64,000 nucleotides of DNA from Faecalibacterium sp. I3-3-33 (GCF_023347295.1 NZ_CP094469.1:682001-746000); one strand, 5' to 3'; counted from the first letter of the stretch, positions 14,402 to 23,540 are shown. A program made the numbers and translations. Notes: generated from the letters alone by a model not told the origin.

Positions 14402-16816
14402 ATGGAGTTGGATCAGGAAAAGCAGAATCAGGAGGCTGCCGAGCGCTGCCGTGCACTGGCACAGCGCATCGTGCGGGAGCTGGCTCCCCGCAGCGTACAG
14501 GTGCTGGAGGACAGCGGGCTGCTGGAAAAAGCTTTTTGTAAAATGAATACTGCAGTGGTGCAAAGCGCCCCGGAGCTGCTGGTGGTGGCAGACCCCCAGT
14601 GGGTCAGCCTGCCCGCCGTACAGGCGGAAAAAGTGCTGCTGGTGTGCGCAGAGTACGCCGGCATGGCAGACTGCGCAAAGCAGCTTGTAGCACAGGGCTT
14701 CTGCCGGGAGCTTGCGTGGAAGGATCACGGCAAGGAGCAGCCGACGGCACTTTTCTGCCGCATGGACGCCCCGGAGCTGCCGGAGCTGGAAAACGGCTAC
14801 GAGCAGCAGCTGGACATTCTGCGGGAGCGCACCCTGCTGGCCGAGCGCACCGCCGCCGAGCAGACCGCGCAGCTGGAGCGGCTGCGCAGCGACCTTTCCC
14901 TGAGCCGCAGCCATGAGCAGGCCTTGGAAAAGACCCTGAACAGCGTGGTCAACTCCACCTTCTGGAAGGCCAGCTGGCCGCTGCGGTATCTGGTAAGCAA
15001 GTGCCGCCAGCTGTGGCACACCTTCCCGCTGTTCGTCTTTTTTGCCACCCTGCGCCGGGTGGGCTTTGCGGGCGTAAAGGCACAGGCCAAGGCGAAGAAG
15101 GAGTACAAAAAGCTGTTCCCGGGCAAGACCATGCCCGCCGACCGCTTTGCGGACGTGGAACTGCTGGTGCGGCAGGCCGCAGACCAGCCCGCAGCACCCC
15201 TGATCAGCATCGTGGTGCCGCTGTACAACACCCCCCACGATTTTCTGGTGGAATTGCTGGACTCGGTGCAGAACCAGACCTACCGCAACTGGGAGCTGTG
15301 CATGGTGGATGCCGGTCAGGACGCGGACGTGGGTGCCCTCGTGCAGGAGCGCGCCAGCACGGACAGCCGCATCCGCTACCGGAAACTGGACAGCAACGAG
15401 GGCATTGCGGGCAACACCAATCAGGGCTTTGCCCTTGCCACGGGTGAATATATCGCCCTGCTGGACCATGACGACATCTTGCACCCCTGCGCACTGTGGT
15501 ATGTGGCGGAAGCCATCGCCAAGCAGGGCGCGGACTTTGTGTACACGGACGAAGTGACCTTTGAAGGGGACATCGACCATCTGACGGTCTACCACTTCAA
15601 ACCGGATTATATGCTGGATAACCTCCGCTCCAACAACTATATCTGCCACCTGAGCGTGTTCAGCGCGGCGCTGCTGGCAAAGGTGGGCGGCGACGAGCGG
15701 GCAGAGTTCAACGGCAGTCAGGATTACGACCTCTACCTGCGCCTGACCGAGCAGGCGGAAAAGATCGTGCACATCCCGCACCTGCTCTACTACTGGCGTT
15801 CCAGCCCGGCAAGCGTAGCCAGCAACATCTCTGCCAAGACCTACTGTCTGGAAGCGGCCATGAAGGCGCTGCGCGCCCACTACGACCGCATGGGCGTGCC
15901 GGTGGACGCGGTGACCATGGTGCCCAACACCCCGGGCTTCTACAAGACCGATTACACCATCACAAAGCCCGGGCGGGTCAGTGTGCTGATCCCCAGCTGC
16001 GACCATTCGGGTGACCTGCGGCTGTGTGTGGAGTCCATCTACCGCAAGACCACCTACCCGGATTTTGAGATCATCATCATCGAGAACAACAGCAAGGAGC
16101 CTGCCACTTTCCGCTGCTATGAGCAGCTGCAAAAGGAGCACCCGGACACCCTGCATGTGCTCACATGGCAGGGCACCGGCTTCAATTACAGCGCCCTGAA
16201 TAACTTCGGCGCACGGGCTGCCACCGGCGAGTATCTGCTGCTGCTCAACAACGATACCGAGGTCATCTCGCCCCGCTGGATGGAGGAGATGGTCATGTAC
16301 GCCCAGCAGGACCGTGTGGGCTGCGTGGGCGCAAAGCTGCTCTACCCGGACAACACCATCCAGCACGCGGGCATCGGCTTCGGCTTCCTGACGCTGGCGG
16401 CGCACATGCACAAGAACTTCCCCGTGGGACACCCCGGCTATATGGGACGGCTCTCCTACGCGCAGGACGTGTACGCAGTGACCGCCGCCTGCCTGATGGT
16501 GCGCAAGGACGTATACGAGCAGGTGGAAGGGCTGGACGAGAGCTTTGCCGTGGCCTTCAACGACGTGGACTTCTGCGTGCGCGTGCGGGAGGCGGGCTAC
16601 ACCAACGTGTTCACCCCCTTTGCCCAGCTGTACCACTACGAGAGCAAGAGCCGCGGGCTGGACGAAAGTCCCGCCAAGCGCAAGCGCTTTGCCTCTGAGG
16701 TGGAACGGTTCCAGAAGCGGTGGGCAAAGCAGCTGGCTGCGGGCGACCCCTGCATGAACCCCAACTTTGACCTGATGAAGGAGGACTTCAGCTTTGACAT
16801 CAAGCCGCTGGAGTGA
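14402..16816 (+). CDS. Two-domain family 2 glycosyltransferase
   Basis: ATG 14402 follows GGAG at 14391; 804 residues. The N-terminal ~250 residues are helical (coiled stretch ERTAAEQTAQLERLRSDLSL). GT2 domain 1 begins ISIVVPLYNTPHDF near 270, with LLDHDDI as its DxD-type motif. GT2 domain 2 begins VSVLIPSCDHSGD near 530, with LLLNNDTEV and a VAFNDVDFCVR segment near 717. Such bimodular transferases build rhamnan or other wall polysaccharides. It is cytosolic or peripheral to the membrane, and no membrane helix is evident. The neighbouring dTDP-rhamnose genes suggest rhamnose as donor (inference). Confidence 0.8.
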   Translation: MELDQEKQNQEAAERCRALAQRIVRELAPRSVQVLEDSGLLEKAFCKMNTAVVQSAPELLVVADPQWVSLPAVQAEKVLLVCAEYAGMADCAKQLVAQGFCRELAWKDHGKEQPTALFCRMDAPELPELENGYEQQLDILRERTLLAERTAAEQTAQLERLRSDLSLSRSHEQALEKTLNSVVNSTFWKASWPLRYLVSKCRQLWHTFPLFVFFATLRRVGFAGVKAQAKAKKEYKKLFPGKTMPADRFADVELLVRQAADQPAAPLISIVVPLYNTPHDFLVELLDSVQNQTYRNWELCMVDAGQDADVGALVQERASTDSRIRYRKLDSNEGIAGNTNQGFALATGEYIALLDHDDILHPCALWYVAEAIAKQGADFVYTDEVTFEGDIDHLTVYHFKPDYMLDNLRSNNYICHLSVFSAALLAKVGGDERAEFNGSQDYDLYLRLTEQAEKIVHIPHLLYYWRSSPASVASNISAKTYCLEAAMKALRAHYDRMGVPVDAVTMVPNTPGFYKTDYTITKPGRVSVLIPSCDHSGDLRLCVESIYRKTTYPDFEIIIIENNSKEPATFRCYEQLQKEHPDTLHVLTWQGTGFNYSALNNFGARAATGEYLLLLNNDTEVISPRWMEEMVMYAQQDRVGCVGAKLLYPDNTIQHAGIGFGFLTLAAHMHKNFPVGHPGYMGRLSYAQDVYAVTAACLMVRKDVYEQVEGLDESFAVAFNDVDFCVRVREAGYTNVFTPFAQLYHYESKSRGLDESPAKRKRFASEVERFQKRWAKQLAAGDPCMNPNFDLMKEDFSFDIKPLE

Positions 16817-16853
16817 GCCTTTGACCCAAACTGAAACGAAAGGGGAAACGCAG

Positions 16854-17645
16854 ATGGAGCTTTCGGCCTGTATCGTGGTGTATAACGGCGCGGAGGAAGC
16901 CATCAGAGCCGCCCAGACCGTGCTGGACTGCACCCGCCGCTACCCGCTCACCCTGTATCTGGTGGATAACGCCAGCCCGGACGGCAGCGGACAGCGGCTG
17001 ACCGCCGCCGCAAAGGACGGCACCCTGCGCACCGCCCCCGGGCAGACGGTGCAGGTACTCTGCCGGATGGAGAACGGCGGCTTCGGCACCGGGCACAACA
17101 CGGTGCTCTCGCTGCTGCACAGCCGGGTGCACTTTATCCTGAACCCGGATATCCAGCTGACCGCGGACACCCTGAGCGACCTTGCGGACTGGATGGCGGC
17201 GCACCCCGGCGTGGTGATGACCCGCCCGGGACTGACCTTCCCGGACGGCAAACCCCAGCAGCTGCCGCTGCGCCGGTGCAACGTGCGCGCCATGGCCTAC
17301 CGTCAGCTGCCCTGTCTGCGCTTTTGGGCAAAGTACAACGACCGCTACCTGATGGCAGACAAAGACCTGACAAAGCCCACCGAAATTGAGTTCTGCACCG
17401 GCAGCTTTTCGGCGGTGGACACCGCCGCCTTCAAGGCGGTAGGCGGCTTTGACGAGGGGTACTTCATGTATGTGGAGGACGCCGACCTGACCCAGAAGAT
17501 GCGCACCCGGGGCAAGGCGTATCTGGTGCCCCAGTACACCGCCATCCACGCGTGGCACCGCGCGGCGCACCGCAGCCTGAAGCCCTTTCTGTGGCAGCTG
17601 CGCAGCCTGCTGCGCTACTTTTCCAAGTGGGGCTTTGCGTGGTAA
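16854..17645 (+). CDS. Family 2 glycosyltransferase (rhamnosyltransferase-like)
   Basis: ATG 16854, with AGGGGAAA upstream; 263 residues. GT2 start LSACIVVYNGAEEA; DxD-equivalent region FILNPDIQL near 98; acceptor-side motif GGFDEGYFMYVEDADL near 199, which is typical of WbbL-like dTDP-rhamnosyltransferases. It lies 37 bp after the two-domain transferase, so the two are probably one operon, and it is followed by a terminator and then the rml genes. Confidence 0.8.
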   Translation: MELSACIVVYNGAEEAIRAAQTVLDCTRRYPLTLYLVDNASPDGSGQRLTAAAKDGTLRTAPGQTVQVLCRMENGGFGTGHNTVLSLLHSRVHFILNPDIQLTADTLSDLADWMAAHPGVVMTRPGLTFPDGKPQQLPLRRCNVRAMAYRQLPCLRFWAKYNDRYLMADKDLTKPTEIEFCTGSFSAVDTAAFKAVGGFDEGYFMYVEDADLTQKMRTRGKAYLVPQYTAIHAWHRAAHRSLKPFLWQLRSLLRYFSKWGFAW

Positions 17646-17677
17646 GCGGAGAAGAAAAAATAGTGTTTTTGATTCGT

Positions 17678-17713
17678 AGAAAGCGGTGTGCCGTCGGCAC
17701 GCCGCTTTCTGCC
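17678..17713 (+). terminator. Intrinsic terminator after the glycosyltransferase pair
   Basis: AGAAAGCGG (17678-17686) pairs with CCGCTTTCT (17702-17710), with GTGCC/GGCAC inside. Confidence 0.6.
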
Positions 17714-17724
17714 TTTTCCACCTC

Positions 17725-17753
17725 TTGCATTTTGCGTGCTTTCATAGTAAAAT
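17725..17753 (+). promoter_or_regulatory. Promoter of the rml operon
   Basis: TTGCAT (17725-17730), 17 bp, TAAAAT (17748-17753). The leader to rmlA is about 120 nt, and no structure in it stands out. Confidence 0.65.
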
Positions 17754-17879
17754 AAAGTGTACTGCCATCGTCTTTTGCAAAAATGCAGATGCGGCAGACC
17801 CAAAATTGTTTACAGCGGACGCAGCTCCGCTTTGAATTAAGCTGCACATCTTTTTATAAGAAAAAAGGAGTGCACAAGT

Positions 17880-18767
17880 ATGAAAGGCATTATTCTCGCC
17901 GGCGGTGCCGGCACACGGCTCTATCCTTTGACCATGGTCACCAGCAAACAGCTGCTGCCGGTCTACGACAAGCCCATGATCTACTATCCGCTGTCCACCC
18001 TTATGCTGGCGGGCATTCAGGATATCCTGATCATCTCTACCCCTACCGATACGCCCCGCTTTGAGGCGCTGCTGGGCGATGGCAGCCAGTACGGCATCCA
18101 TCTGCAGTATAAGGTGCAGCCCTCCCCGGATGGTCTGGCACAGGCCTTTATTCTGGGTGAGGAGTTCATTGGCGACGACTGCTGCGCCATGATCCTGGGC
18201 GATAACATTTTCTACGGCAATGGCTTCTCCAAGCTGCTCAAGAGCGCCGTGGCCAACGCAGAGAACAAGGGCCGCTGCACCGTGTTCGGCTACTATGTGC
18301 AGGACCCCGAGCGCTTTGGCATCGTGGAGTTCGACAAGGACGGCAAGGTGCTCAGCGTGGAGGAAAAGCCCCAGCATCCCAAGTCCAACTACGCCATCAC
18401 CGGTCTGTACTTCTACAACAAGGAAGTGGTGCAGATGGCAAAGCAGGTAAAGCCCTCTGCCCGCGGCGAGCTGGAGATCACCACCCTGAACGATATGTAC
18501 CTGAAGAAGGACGAGCTGGATGTGCAGCTGCTGGGCCGCGGCTTTGCATGGCTGGACACCGGCACGATGGAGAGCCTTGTGGAGGCTGCCGACTTTGTGC
18601 ACATGATCGAGAAGCGTCAGGGCATCAAGATCAGCGCACCGGAGGAGATCGCCTTCAAGTATGGCTGGATCGACCGCGACACCTTGCTGGAAAGCGCCGA
18701 GCGCTACGGCAAGAGCCCCTACGGCCAGCATCTGAAGAACGTGGCCGACGGCAAGCTGCGCTACTAA
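17880..18767 (+). CDS. rmlA: Glucose-1-phosphate thymidylyltransferase
   Basis: 295 residues, the usual RmlA length. The N-terminal nucleotidyl-transfer motif [11 protein letters not shown] (8-18) with [14 protein letters not shown]-type residues (here [14 protein letters not shown]) is diagnostic. Further motifs are ILGDNIFYG near 108, [13 protein letters not shown] near 160 and WLDTGT near 223. It makes dTDP-glucose from dTTP and glucose-1-phosphate, the first step of dTDP-L-rhamnose synthesis. It heads the operon rmlA-rmlD-(membrane protein)-rmlB; the start follows AAAAAAGGAG. Confidence 0.95.
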   Translation: MKGIILAGGAGTRLYPLTMVTSKQLLPVYDKPMIYYPLSTLMLAGIQDILIISTPTDTPRFEALLGDGSQYGIHLQYKVQPSPDGLAQAFILGEEFIGDDCCAMILGDNIFYGNGFSKLLKSAVANAENKGRCTVFGYYVQDPERFGIVEFDKDGKVLSVEEKPQHPKSNYAITGLYFYNKEVVQMAKQVKPSARGELEITTLNDMYLKKDELDVQLLGRGFAWLDTGTMESLVEAADFVHMIEKRQGIKISAPEEIAFKYGWIDRDTLLESAERYGKSPYGQHLKNVADGKLRY

Positions 18768-18789
18768 GCATAAGGAAAGGCACATTGGT

Positions 18790-19707
18790 ATGAAAATCAT
18801 TGTCACAGGCTGCAAGGGGCAGCTGGGCACAGAGCTGCTCAAACAGCTGCAGGAAGGCCGCAGTGAGCTGGGCCCCATCCCCGAAAAGCTGCTCAACGCT
18901 ACGGTGATCCCGGTGGATCTGCCGGAACTGGATATCTCCAACTACAAGATGGTGGATGAGTTCGTGCGGCGCAACCGCCCGGATATCATCATCAACTGCG
19001 CCGCCTACACCAACGTGGACGGGTGCGAGGTGCACCACGACGATGCCTTTAAGGCAAATGCCCTTGGCCCCCGCAATCTGGCGCAGGCTGCCGAAAAGAC
19101 CGGCGCACGGCTGGTGCACGTTTCCACCGACTATGTGTTCTCCGGCCGGGAGAACGGCGGCATCCCGCAGGATGAAGCCACCCTGCCCGGGCCCATCAGC
19201 GCCTACGGCTCCACCAAGCTCATGGGCGAAAAGTATGTGGAGCGGTTCTGCCACCGCCACTTCATCGTGCGCACCGCGTGGCTGTACAGCTACTACGGCA
19301 AAAACTTTGTCAAGACCATCGTGAACGCAGGCAAAAAGTTCGGCAAGCTGGAAGTGGTCAACGACCAGTGCGGCAACCCCACCAACGCTGCCGACCTCGC
19401 CCACGAAATTTTGCAGCTGTGCGTGACCCACGAGTACGGCCTGTACCACTGCACCGGCGAGGGCATCTGCTCCTGGTACGATTTTGCTGCCGAGATCATC
19501 CGCCTTTCCGGTGTGGATGCCACTGTTGCCCCCTGCACCAGCGAGGAGTACAAGGCAAAGCACCCGGACAGCGCCGACCGCCCCAAGTGGAGCGCACTGG
19601 ACAACCGGATGCTGCGCTGCACCGTGGGCAACGATGTCCGCGACTGGAAGGACGCTCTGGCCTGCTTCTTCGCCCACTGGGACGGCGAAAACGGCATGAA
19701 GGGCTGA
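18790..19707 (+). CDS. rmlD: dTDP-4-dehydrorhamnose reductase
   Basis: 305 residues. Rossmann motif TGCKGQLGTEL (6-16), INCAAYTNVDGCE near 74, HVSTDYVFSG near 110, and the catalytic pair in AYGSTKLMGE (Tyr and Lys near 139-143). This is the final NADPH-dependent step giving dTDP-L-rhamnose. It lies 22 bp after rmlA. The enzyme that feeds it, the 3,5-epimerase RmlC, is not encoded in this operon. Confidence 0.92.
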   Translation: MKIIVTGCKGQLGTELLKQLQEGRSELGPIPEKLLNATVIPVDLPELDISNYKMVDEFVRRNRPDIIINCAAYTNVDGCEVHHDDAFKANALGPRNLAQAAEKTGARLVHVSTDYVFSGRENGGIPQDEATLPGPISAYGSTKLMGEKYVERFCHRHFIVRTAWLYSYYGKNFVKTIVNAGKKFGKLEVVNDQCGNPTNAADLAHEILQLCVTHEYGLYHCTGEGICSWYDFAAEIIRLSGVDATVAPCTSEEYKAKHPDSADRPKWSALDNRMLRCTVGNDVRDWKDALACFFAHWDGENGMKG

Positions 19708-19749
19708 AAAAACTGAAAATCCCCCCTGCGGAAGAACTGAGGATGTATC

Positions 19750-20220
19750 ATGTTTGATGCGATTTTTAGCAGATCTGTCAAGATATTAAAGATCTTTGCA
19801 AAGGTGCAGTGTGTGCTGGCCTTTGTGCTTGCAGCCATGCTGTGCGGTTCGGTCCATGAAATGCTGAAGCCCTTCAGTCGGTTTTCAGCCATCGTGCTGG
19901 GGCTGGCGGTCGCTGTGGTGTTCTGGGTCTTGCAGATGTTCCTTGCATGGGCGCTGTACGCCTTTGCGGAACTGGTGGAGTACACAAAAGCCACCCACAA
20001 GGAGCTCAACGATATGAGCGAGGGTCTGGCGCGGTACACCCAAGCCACCTATGAGGAGCTTCACAGCATGAACCAAGGGCTGGAAGCATACACCAAAGCC
20101 ATGGGCAAGACCATGAACAGCATGAACAAGAACCTCTACCTTGTGGCAAAGCACTGCTGCGCCGAGGAGGAACGCGCCCGCGCCGCAGCCCGCCCGCAGT
20201 CCGGGGGAAACAACAAATAA
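19750..20220 (+). CDS. Membrane protein with three 18-residue repeats
   Basis: 156 residues. Two hydrophobic helices (about 17-36 and 46-72) are followed by a helical tail of three 18-residue units that begin YTKATHKELNDM, YTQATYEELHSM and YTKAMGKTMNSM. The tail would form an amphipathic or coiled-coil rod in the cytosol or outside. It sits 42 bp after rmlD and 20 bp before rmlB, where rmlC is found in many genomes. I do not recognise the family. A scaffold for the rhamnose enzymes is one possible role, but nothing in the sequence shows it. Confidence 0.6.
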   Translation: MFDAIFSRSVKILKIFAKVQCVLAFVLAAMLCGSVHEMLKPFSRFSAIVLGLAVAVVFWVLQMFLAWALYAFAELVEYTKATHKELNDMSEGLARYTQATYEELHSMNQGLEAYTKAMGKTMNSMNKNLYLVAKHCCAEEERARAAARPQSGGNNK

Positions 20221-20240
20221 ATAAAGAGGGATACTGACCT

Positions 20241-21305
20241 ATGAAAACCTATCTGATCACCGGCTGCGCCGGTTTTATCGGTTCCAACTTTGTGCACTAT
20301 ATGCTTAAAAAATACCCGGAGATCCTGCTGGTCAATCTGGATAAGCTGACCTACGCGGGCAATCTGGAAAACCTGAAGGACGTGGAGGGCGACCCCCGCC
20401 ATGTGTTCGTGCAGGGCGATATCTGCGATAAGAAACTGGTGGAGAGCCTGTTTGCAAAGTACGATTTCGACTACGTCATCAACTTTGCCGCCGAGAGCCA
20501 TGTGGACCGCTCCATCAAGAACCCCGAGATCTTTGTGCAGAGCAACGTGATGGGCACTGTCAACCTGCTGCAGCGCGCCAAGGAGGCATGGTACGACGCC
20601 GATGCCAAGACTTGGAAAGAGGGCAAGAAGTACCTGCAGGTCTCCACCGATGAGGTGTACGGCGCTCTGGGTGCAGACGGCTTCTTTATGGAGACCACGC
20701 CCCTGTGCCCCCACAGCCCCTACTCCTCCTCCAAGGCCAGCGCCGATATGTTCGTCATGGCCTTCCACGACACCTACGGTATGCCGGTGAACATTACCCG
20801 CTGCTCCAACAACTACGGCCCCTACCAGTTCCCGGAAAAGCTGATCCCCCTGATGATCAACAACGTCAAGCACCACAAGCAGCTGCCCGTCTACGGCGAC
20901 GGTATGCAGATCCGCGACTGGCTGTATGTGGAGGATCACTGCAAGGCCATTGATATGGTGGCAAACGGCGGCAAGGTCGGCGAGGTGTACAACGTGGGCG
21001 GCCACAACGAGCGCCCCAACATCTTCATCGTCAAGACCATCATCAACCAGCTGCACGACCGTCTGCAGGACGAGGGTATCAGCGAGGAGCTGATCAAGCA
21101 CGTCGCCGACCGTCTGGGTCACGACCGCCGCTACGGCATCGACCCCACCAAGATCAAGAATGATCTGGGCTGGTATCCCGAAACTCCCTTTGAGAAGGGC
21201 ATCGTGCTGACCATCGACTGGTACCTGAACCACGAGGAGTGGATGAACCACGTCACCAGCGGCGACTACCAGAACTACTATCAGGATATGTACAAGAATA
21301 AGTAA
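20241..21305 (+). CDS. rmlB: dTDP-glucose 4,6-dehydratase
   Basis: 354 residues, typical RmlB. Motifs: TGCAGFIGSNFV (7-18), INFAAESHVDRSI near 78, the STDEVYG motif near 135 and the SPYSSSKASADM catalytic Tyr/Lys segment near 160, then RCSNNYGPYQFPEKLIP. It converts dTDP-glucose to the 4-keto-6-deoxy sugar with bound NAD. It is the last gene of the rml operon and is followed by a strong terminator. Confidence 0.95.
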   Translation: MKTYLITGCAGFIGSNFVHYMLKKYPEILLVNLDKLTYAGNLENLKDVEGDPRHVFVQGDICDKKLVESLFAKYDFDYVINFAAESHVDRSIKNPEIFVQSNVMGTVNLLQRAKEAWYDADAKTWKEGKKYLQVSTDEVYGALGADGFFMETTPLCPHSPYSSSKASADMFVMAFHDTYGMPVNITRCSNNYGPYQFPEKLIPLMINNVKHHKQLPVYGDGMQIRDWLYVEDHCKAIDMVANGGKVGEVYNVGGHNERPNIFIVKTIINQLHDRLQDEGISEELIKHVADRLGHDRRYGIDPTKIKNDLGWYPETPFEKGIVLTIDWYLNHEEWMNHVTSGDYQNYYQDMYKNK

Positions 21306-21329
21306 CAGCCTGTAAATCAAGCAAAACCA

Positions 21330-21361
21330 AAAGCCGGACAGCCCGCAAGCTGTCCGGCTTT
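21330..21361 (+). terminator. Intrinsic terminator of the rml operon
   Basis: AAAGCCGGACAG (21330-21341) pairs perfectly with CTGTCCGGCTTT (21350-21361). A near-copy ends the ABC exporter operon at 31717. Confidence 0.8.
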
Positions 21362-21401
21362 GTTCTGTTCAAGGGGTGTTATTCTGTGCGGGGAAAGGGG
21401 G

Positions 21402-21923
21402 TCAGTAATACACGGCGCAGCTCCAGTACATCTGTCCGTCAATGGTCACAACGGCAATGCCGATGTGCTTGCAATCTTCACCCATGAACTTACCAGAGCC
21501 TTTCAATGCTGCCCACAACTCTGCCTTGCCCTCCGGGGTATTGGATGGAACCTTGGCATTCAGAATGTAGATCGACTCGTTATCCTCTCTAACCCAATCA
21601 TAGCCAAAATCCATATCTGAAGTCCAGCCCTTAGTCTTGCTGCCCCAATCATCAAGGGCTTTATCTGCTTCGCTCTCTGGCAGCATGGTCTTACCGGCGG
21701 TGCGGAAGTGATTTATCAAATCCTGCTCGGCATCAGAGAGCTGTTTTACTTCCACCAGCGGGTCAAGGCTAGAGTCAAGGCTTGCGCGGTAGCTGTTGAT
21801 CTCCTCCAGCAGCCGCTGCTTTGCCTGCTGCTCCGGCGTAAGCGGCGCAGCGCCGCAGGCGGTCAGCACCAGCAGCAGCGCACCGGTGAGCAGAAGGGCG
21901 GTCAGTCTTGCCAGTTTTTTCAT
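21402..21923 (-). CDS. Secreted lipoprotein, weak CAP-domain likeness
   Basis: The start at 21923 has GGAGG 8 bases upstream; a longer frame adds 16 residues without a signal. 173 residues. A lipoprotein signal peptide (MKKLARLTALLLTGALLLV, then LTAC with the lipobox cysteine) is followed by EEINSYRASLD and NHFRTAGKT segments and the closing GIAVVTIDGQMYWSCAVYY. That ending resembles the last strand of CAP/SCP-like domains, but the domain as a whole is not secure. Anchored on the outer face of the membrane. It has its own promoter. Confidence 0.6.
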   Translation of the reverse strand: MKKLARLTALLLTGALLLVLTACGAAPLTPEQQAKQRLLEEINSYRASLDSSLDPLVEVKQLSDAEQDLINHFRTAGKTMLPESEADKALDDWGSKTKGWTSDMDFGYDWVREDNESIYILNAKVPSNTPEGKAELWAALKGSGKFMGEDCKHIGIAVVTIDGQMYWSCAVYY

Positions 21924-21977
21924 AGGATCAGCCTCCATTCTTTGTTGTAGCGTGGTGTTGCTTTCTTCCATACCATA

Positions 21978-22007
21978 AGTATATCAGACGCCGCCCGCCC
22001 CCTGCAA
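21978..22007 (-). promoter_or_regulatory. Promoter of the lipoprotein gene
   Basis: Minus strand: TTGCAG (22007-22002), 18 bp, TATACT (21983-21978). Confidence 0.65.
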
Positions 22008-22056
22008 GCGCGATTCGATGCAAAATAACCCCCATTCACGCAGGGAGAGAGAAATA

Positions 22057-22098
22057 TTTCCCGCCTTTTTGGGCATCTTTACCCAAAATAGCGGGAAA
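22057..22098 (+). other. Palindrome TTTCCCGC...GCGGGAAA
   Basis: 8 bp outer stem (22057-22064 / 22091-22098) with an inner TTGGG/CCCAA stem. It stands just outside the left end of the MITE-like repeat. Function unknown. Confidence 0.4.
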
Positions 22099-22106
22099 CC
22101 GGGGAC

Positions 22107-22634
22107 GGGACGATTTAGAATGTGCTCCGCTGCGCTCTGCACATATTCAGCGGAATGATTATTTTTATTTTGCAATTCTGGAAAATCTGCGGATTTTCCA
22201 GAATTGCCTTTTCACGGGAGGGTTTGGAACGAACTCCCTCAGTCAAAACCTGACGGTTTTGCCAGCTCCCTCTGAGGGTGAGCCTTTGGCATGGCGGGAA
22301 AGTTTCCGGCTAAACCGCAAAGCTTGCGGGCGGGAACTTGCTCCCCCGGGGGGAGCTGTCGCGCAGCGACTGAGGGGCTTTTAATGGAGAAGCGAAAAAA
22401 GCGTTAAAGCGATAGCGCCGACTGGCGCAGCGCTAGCTTTTTTGTGCTTCGACTTCTTCTTTAGGATTGTCAAGGGCGTGTAGCCCTTGGCCCGTTGCGG
22501 GGTGGGTGGAGTCCAGAGGTAGGGAGGGGGGAGTCGGAACACCCCTCCCTGCCTCTGGCCCAGCGGAGCGTCCCTGCACGCTGACGGCAGGCAAAAACTT
22601 TCCCCGCGGAGCGGAAGCCATTTCAAATCGTCCC
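22107..22634. mobile_element. MITE-like repeat, copy A (composite, about 528 bp)
   Basis: The left end is GGGACGATTTAGAATG (22107) followed by the GC-rich stem, CAGCGGAAT and an AT block. A CTGGAAAATCTGC hairpin and TTTTCACGGGAG follow, closing the ~115 bp arm. The right end is GAAGCCATTTCAAATCGTCCC (to 22634). The middle (about 22220-22600) has a second common gut-Firmicute palindrome with CTCCCTCAGTC / GACTGAGG, and no gene. Its right end supplies the last codons and stop of the kinase gene on the minus strand. Confidence 0.65.
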
Positions 22635-23222
22635 GCCTTGGGTGGTGTCCACCACAAAATCCGCGCTTTCGGCTATGCCGTACTGCGCAAAGTACCCCTC
22701 CTCCAGCGGCACCCACCGGGCGGCAAAATCCGCGTAGCGTGCGCCCTCCCGTGCCTGTAAGCGCCGGGTCTGCTCGGCCTTGGTGCAGGTCACGAACACC
22801 CGCAGCGTCTCGTAGGGGCGCAGCAGCGGGTGGTGGCTGTAACTGCCCTCTAAAATGAGCAGCGGCTGCGCGGGCAGCTGTACCGGGGGCAGAAAAGCCC
22901 CCTCCCGGCAGCTGTACGCCTGGTAGGCCACCGCCTGCCCCGCGTAGGCAGGGCGCAGGGCTTCGTCCCGCAGACGGGTCAGGTCCATGTTGGCGCAGGG
23001 GGTGTGTGCCCAGTCCGGGCTGCGCCGGGCGGGCGGCAGGTAGAAATCATCCGTGCGCAGCAGGGTGCAGCCGGGAAACTGCGCTGACAGCCCGTTGGCA
23101 AGGGTGGTCTTGCCGCTGCCGCAGCGGCCGTCCAGTGCCAGCACCAGCGGGCGGGTGGGCTTTTGCGCCAGCGCGGCGCTCAGCAGCGCAGACAGGGTGT
23201 GCGCGGTGATGGGTGTGGGCAT
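22623..23222 (-). CDS. Uridine kinase-like P-loop NTPase
   Basis: The start at 23222 has AAGGAGG upstream; the longer frame lacks support. 199 residues. Walker A LDGRCGSGKTTLANGL near residue 26, LLRTDDFYLP near 52, a LEGSYSHHP segment near 126, and a basic RRLQAREGARY lid. This is the layout of uridine kinase/phosphoribulokinase-like small kinases. The natural substrate is uncertain. The final residues GGTI and stop come from the MITE-like repeat, so the original C-terminus may have been replaced. Confidence 0.7.
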   Translation of the reverse strand: MPTPITAHTLSALLSAALAQKPTRPLVLALDGRCGSGKTTLANGLSAQFPGCTLLRTDDFYLPPARRSPDWAHTPCANMDLTRLRDEALRPAYAGQAVAYQAYSCREGAFLPPVQLPAQPLLILEGSYSHHPLLRPYETLRVFVTCTKAEQTRRLQAREGARYADFAARWVPLEEGYFAQYGIAESADFVVDTTQGGTI

Positions 23223-23350
23223 GGGTTTGGCCTCCTTGGCAGGGTGCGCCCCAAGGGGCAGACCCGAGAATGCCCCAATTATACCACAGCCGCCGCCGGA
23301 AGGGTAGCGCGGGTGCGGTTTGCCATAAATAACTTTTTTACTGGAAAGGC

Positions 23351-23380
23351 TTGACACGCCCCGCTGCGGTGTGGTACACT
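23351..23380 (+). promoter_or_regulatory. Promoter upstream of DUF3793 gene
   Basis: TTGACA (23351-23356), 18 bp, TACACT (23375-23380). The GTTAG-N6-CTAAC box begins 7 bases after the -10, over the likely start of transcription. Confidence 0.75.
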
Positions 23381-23386
23381 ACTGGC

Positions 23387-23402
23387 GTTAGGAACAACTA
23401 AC
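23387..23402 (+). promoter_or_regulatory. DtxR-type operator box
   Basis: GTTAGGAACAACTAAC, a perfect GTTAG-N6-CTAAC palindrome just after the promoter. A 9/10 match, GTTAGCTACGTCTTAC, follows at 23464-23479. Placement fits repression of the gene at 23541 when iron is present (inference). Confidence 0.65.
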
Positions 23403-23419
23403 CATATAGAACCCCACCG

Positions 23420-23454
23420 GCAGTGCCCGCAGCCCGGGCGTGCTGCTTTTTTTT
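23420..23454 (+). terminator. Terminator-like hairpin in the DUF3793 leader
   Basis: GCAGTGCCCG (23420-23429) pairs imperfectly with CGGGCGTGCTGC (23435-23446), followed by T8, between promoter and gene. Possibly an attenuator. Confidence 0.5.
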
Positions 23455-23540
23455 GAAGTGCTGGTTAGCTACGTCTTACTTATAACAGCCCGGCACCCAG
23501 GGCATACTGACCCCGACACCGCCGCCAAAGGAGAACCGCC

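Noticed and set aside
14195-16933. 912-codon open frame on the minus strand
   Set aside because: It is antisense to the glycosyltransferase gene, with low-complexity His/Val/Leu-rich translation typical of a GC-rich shadow frame. The plus-strand gene has clear motifs and start signals.
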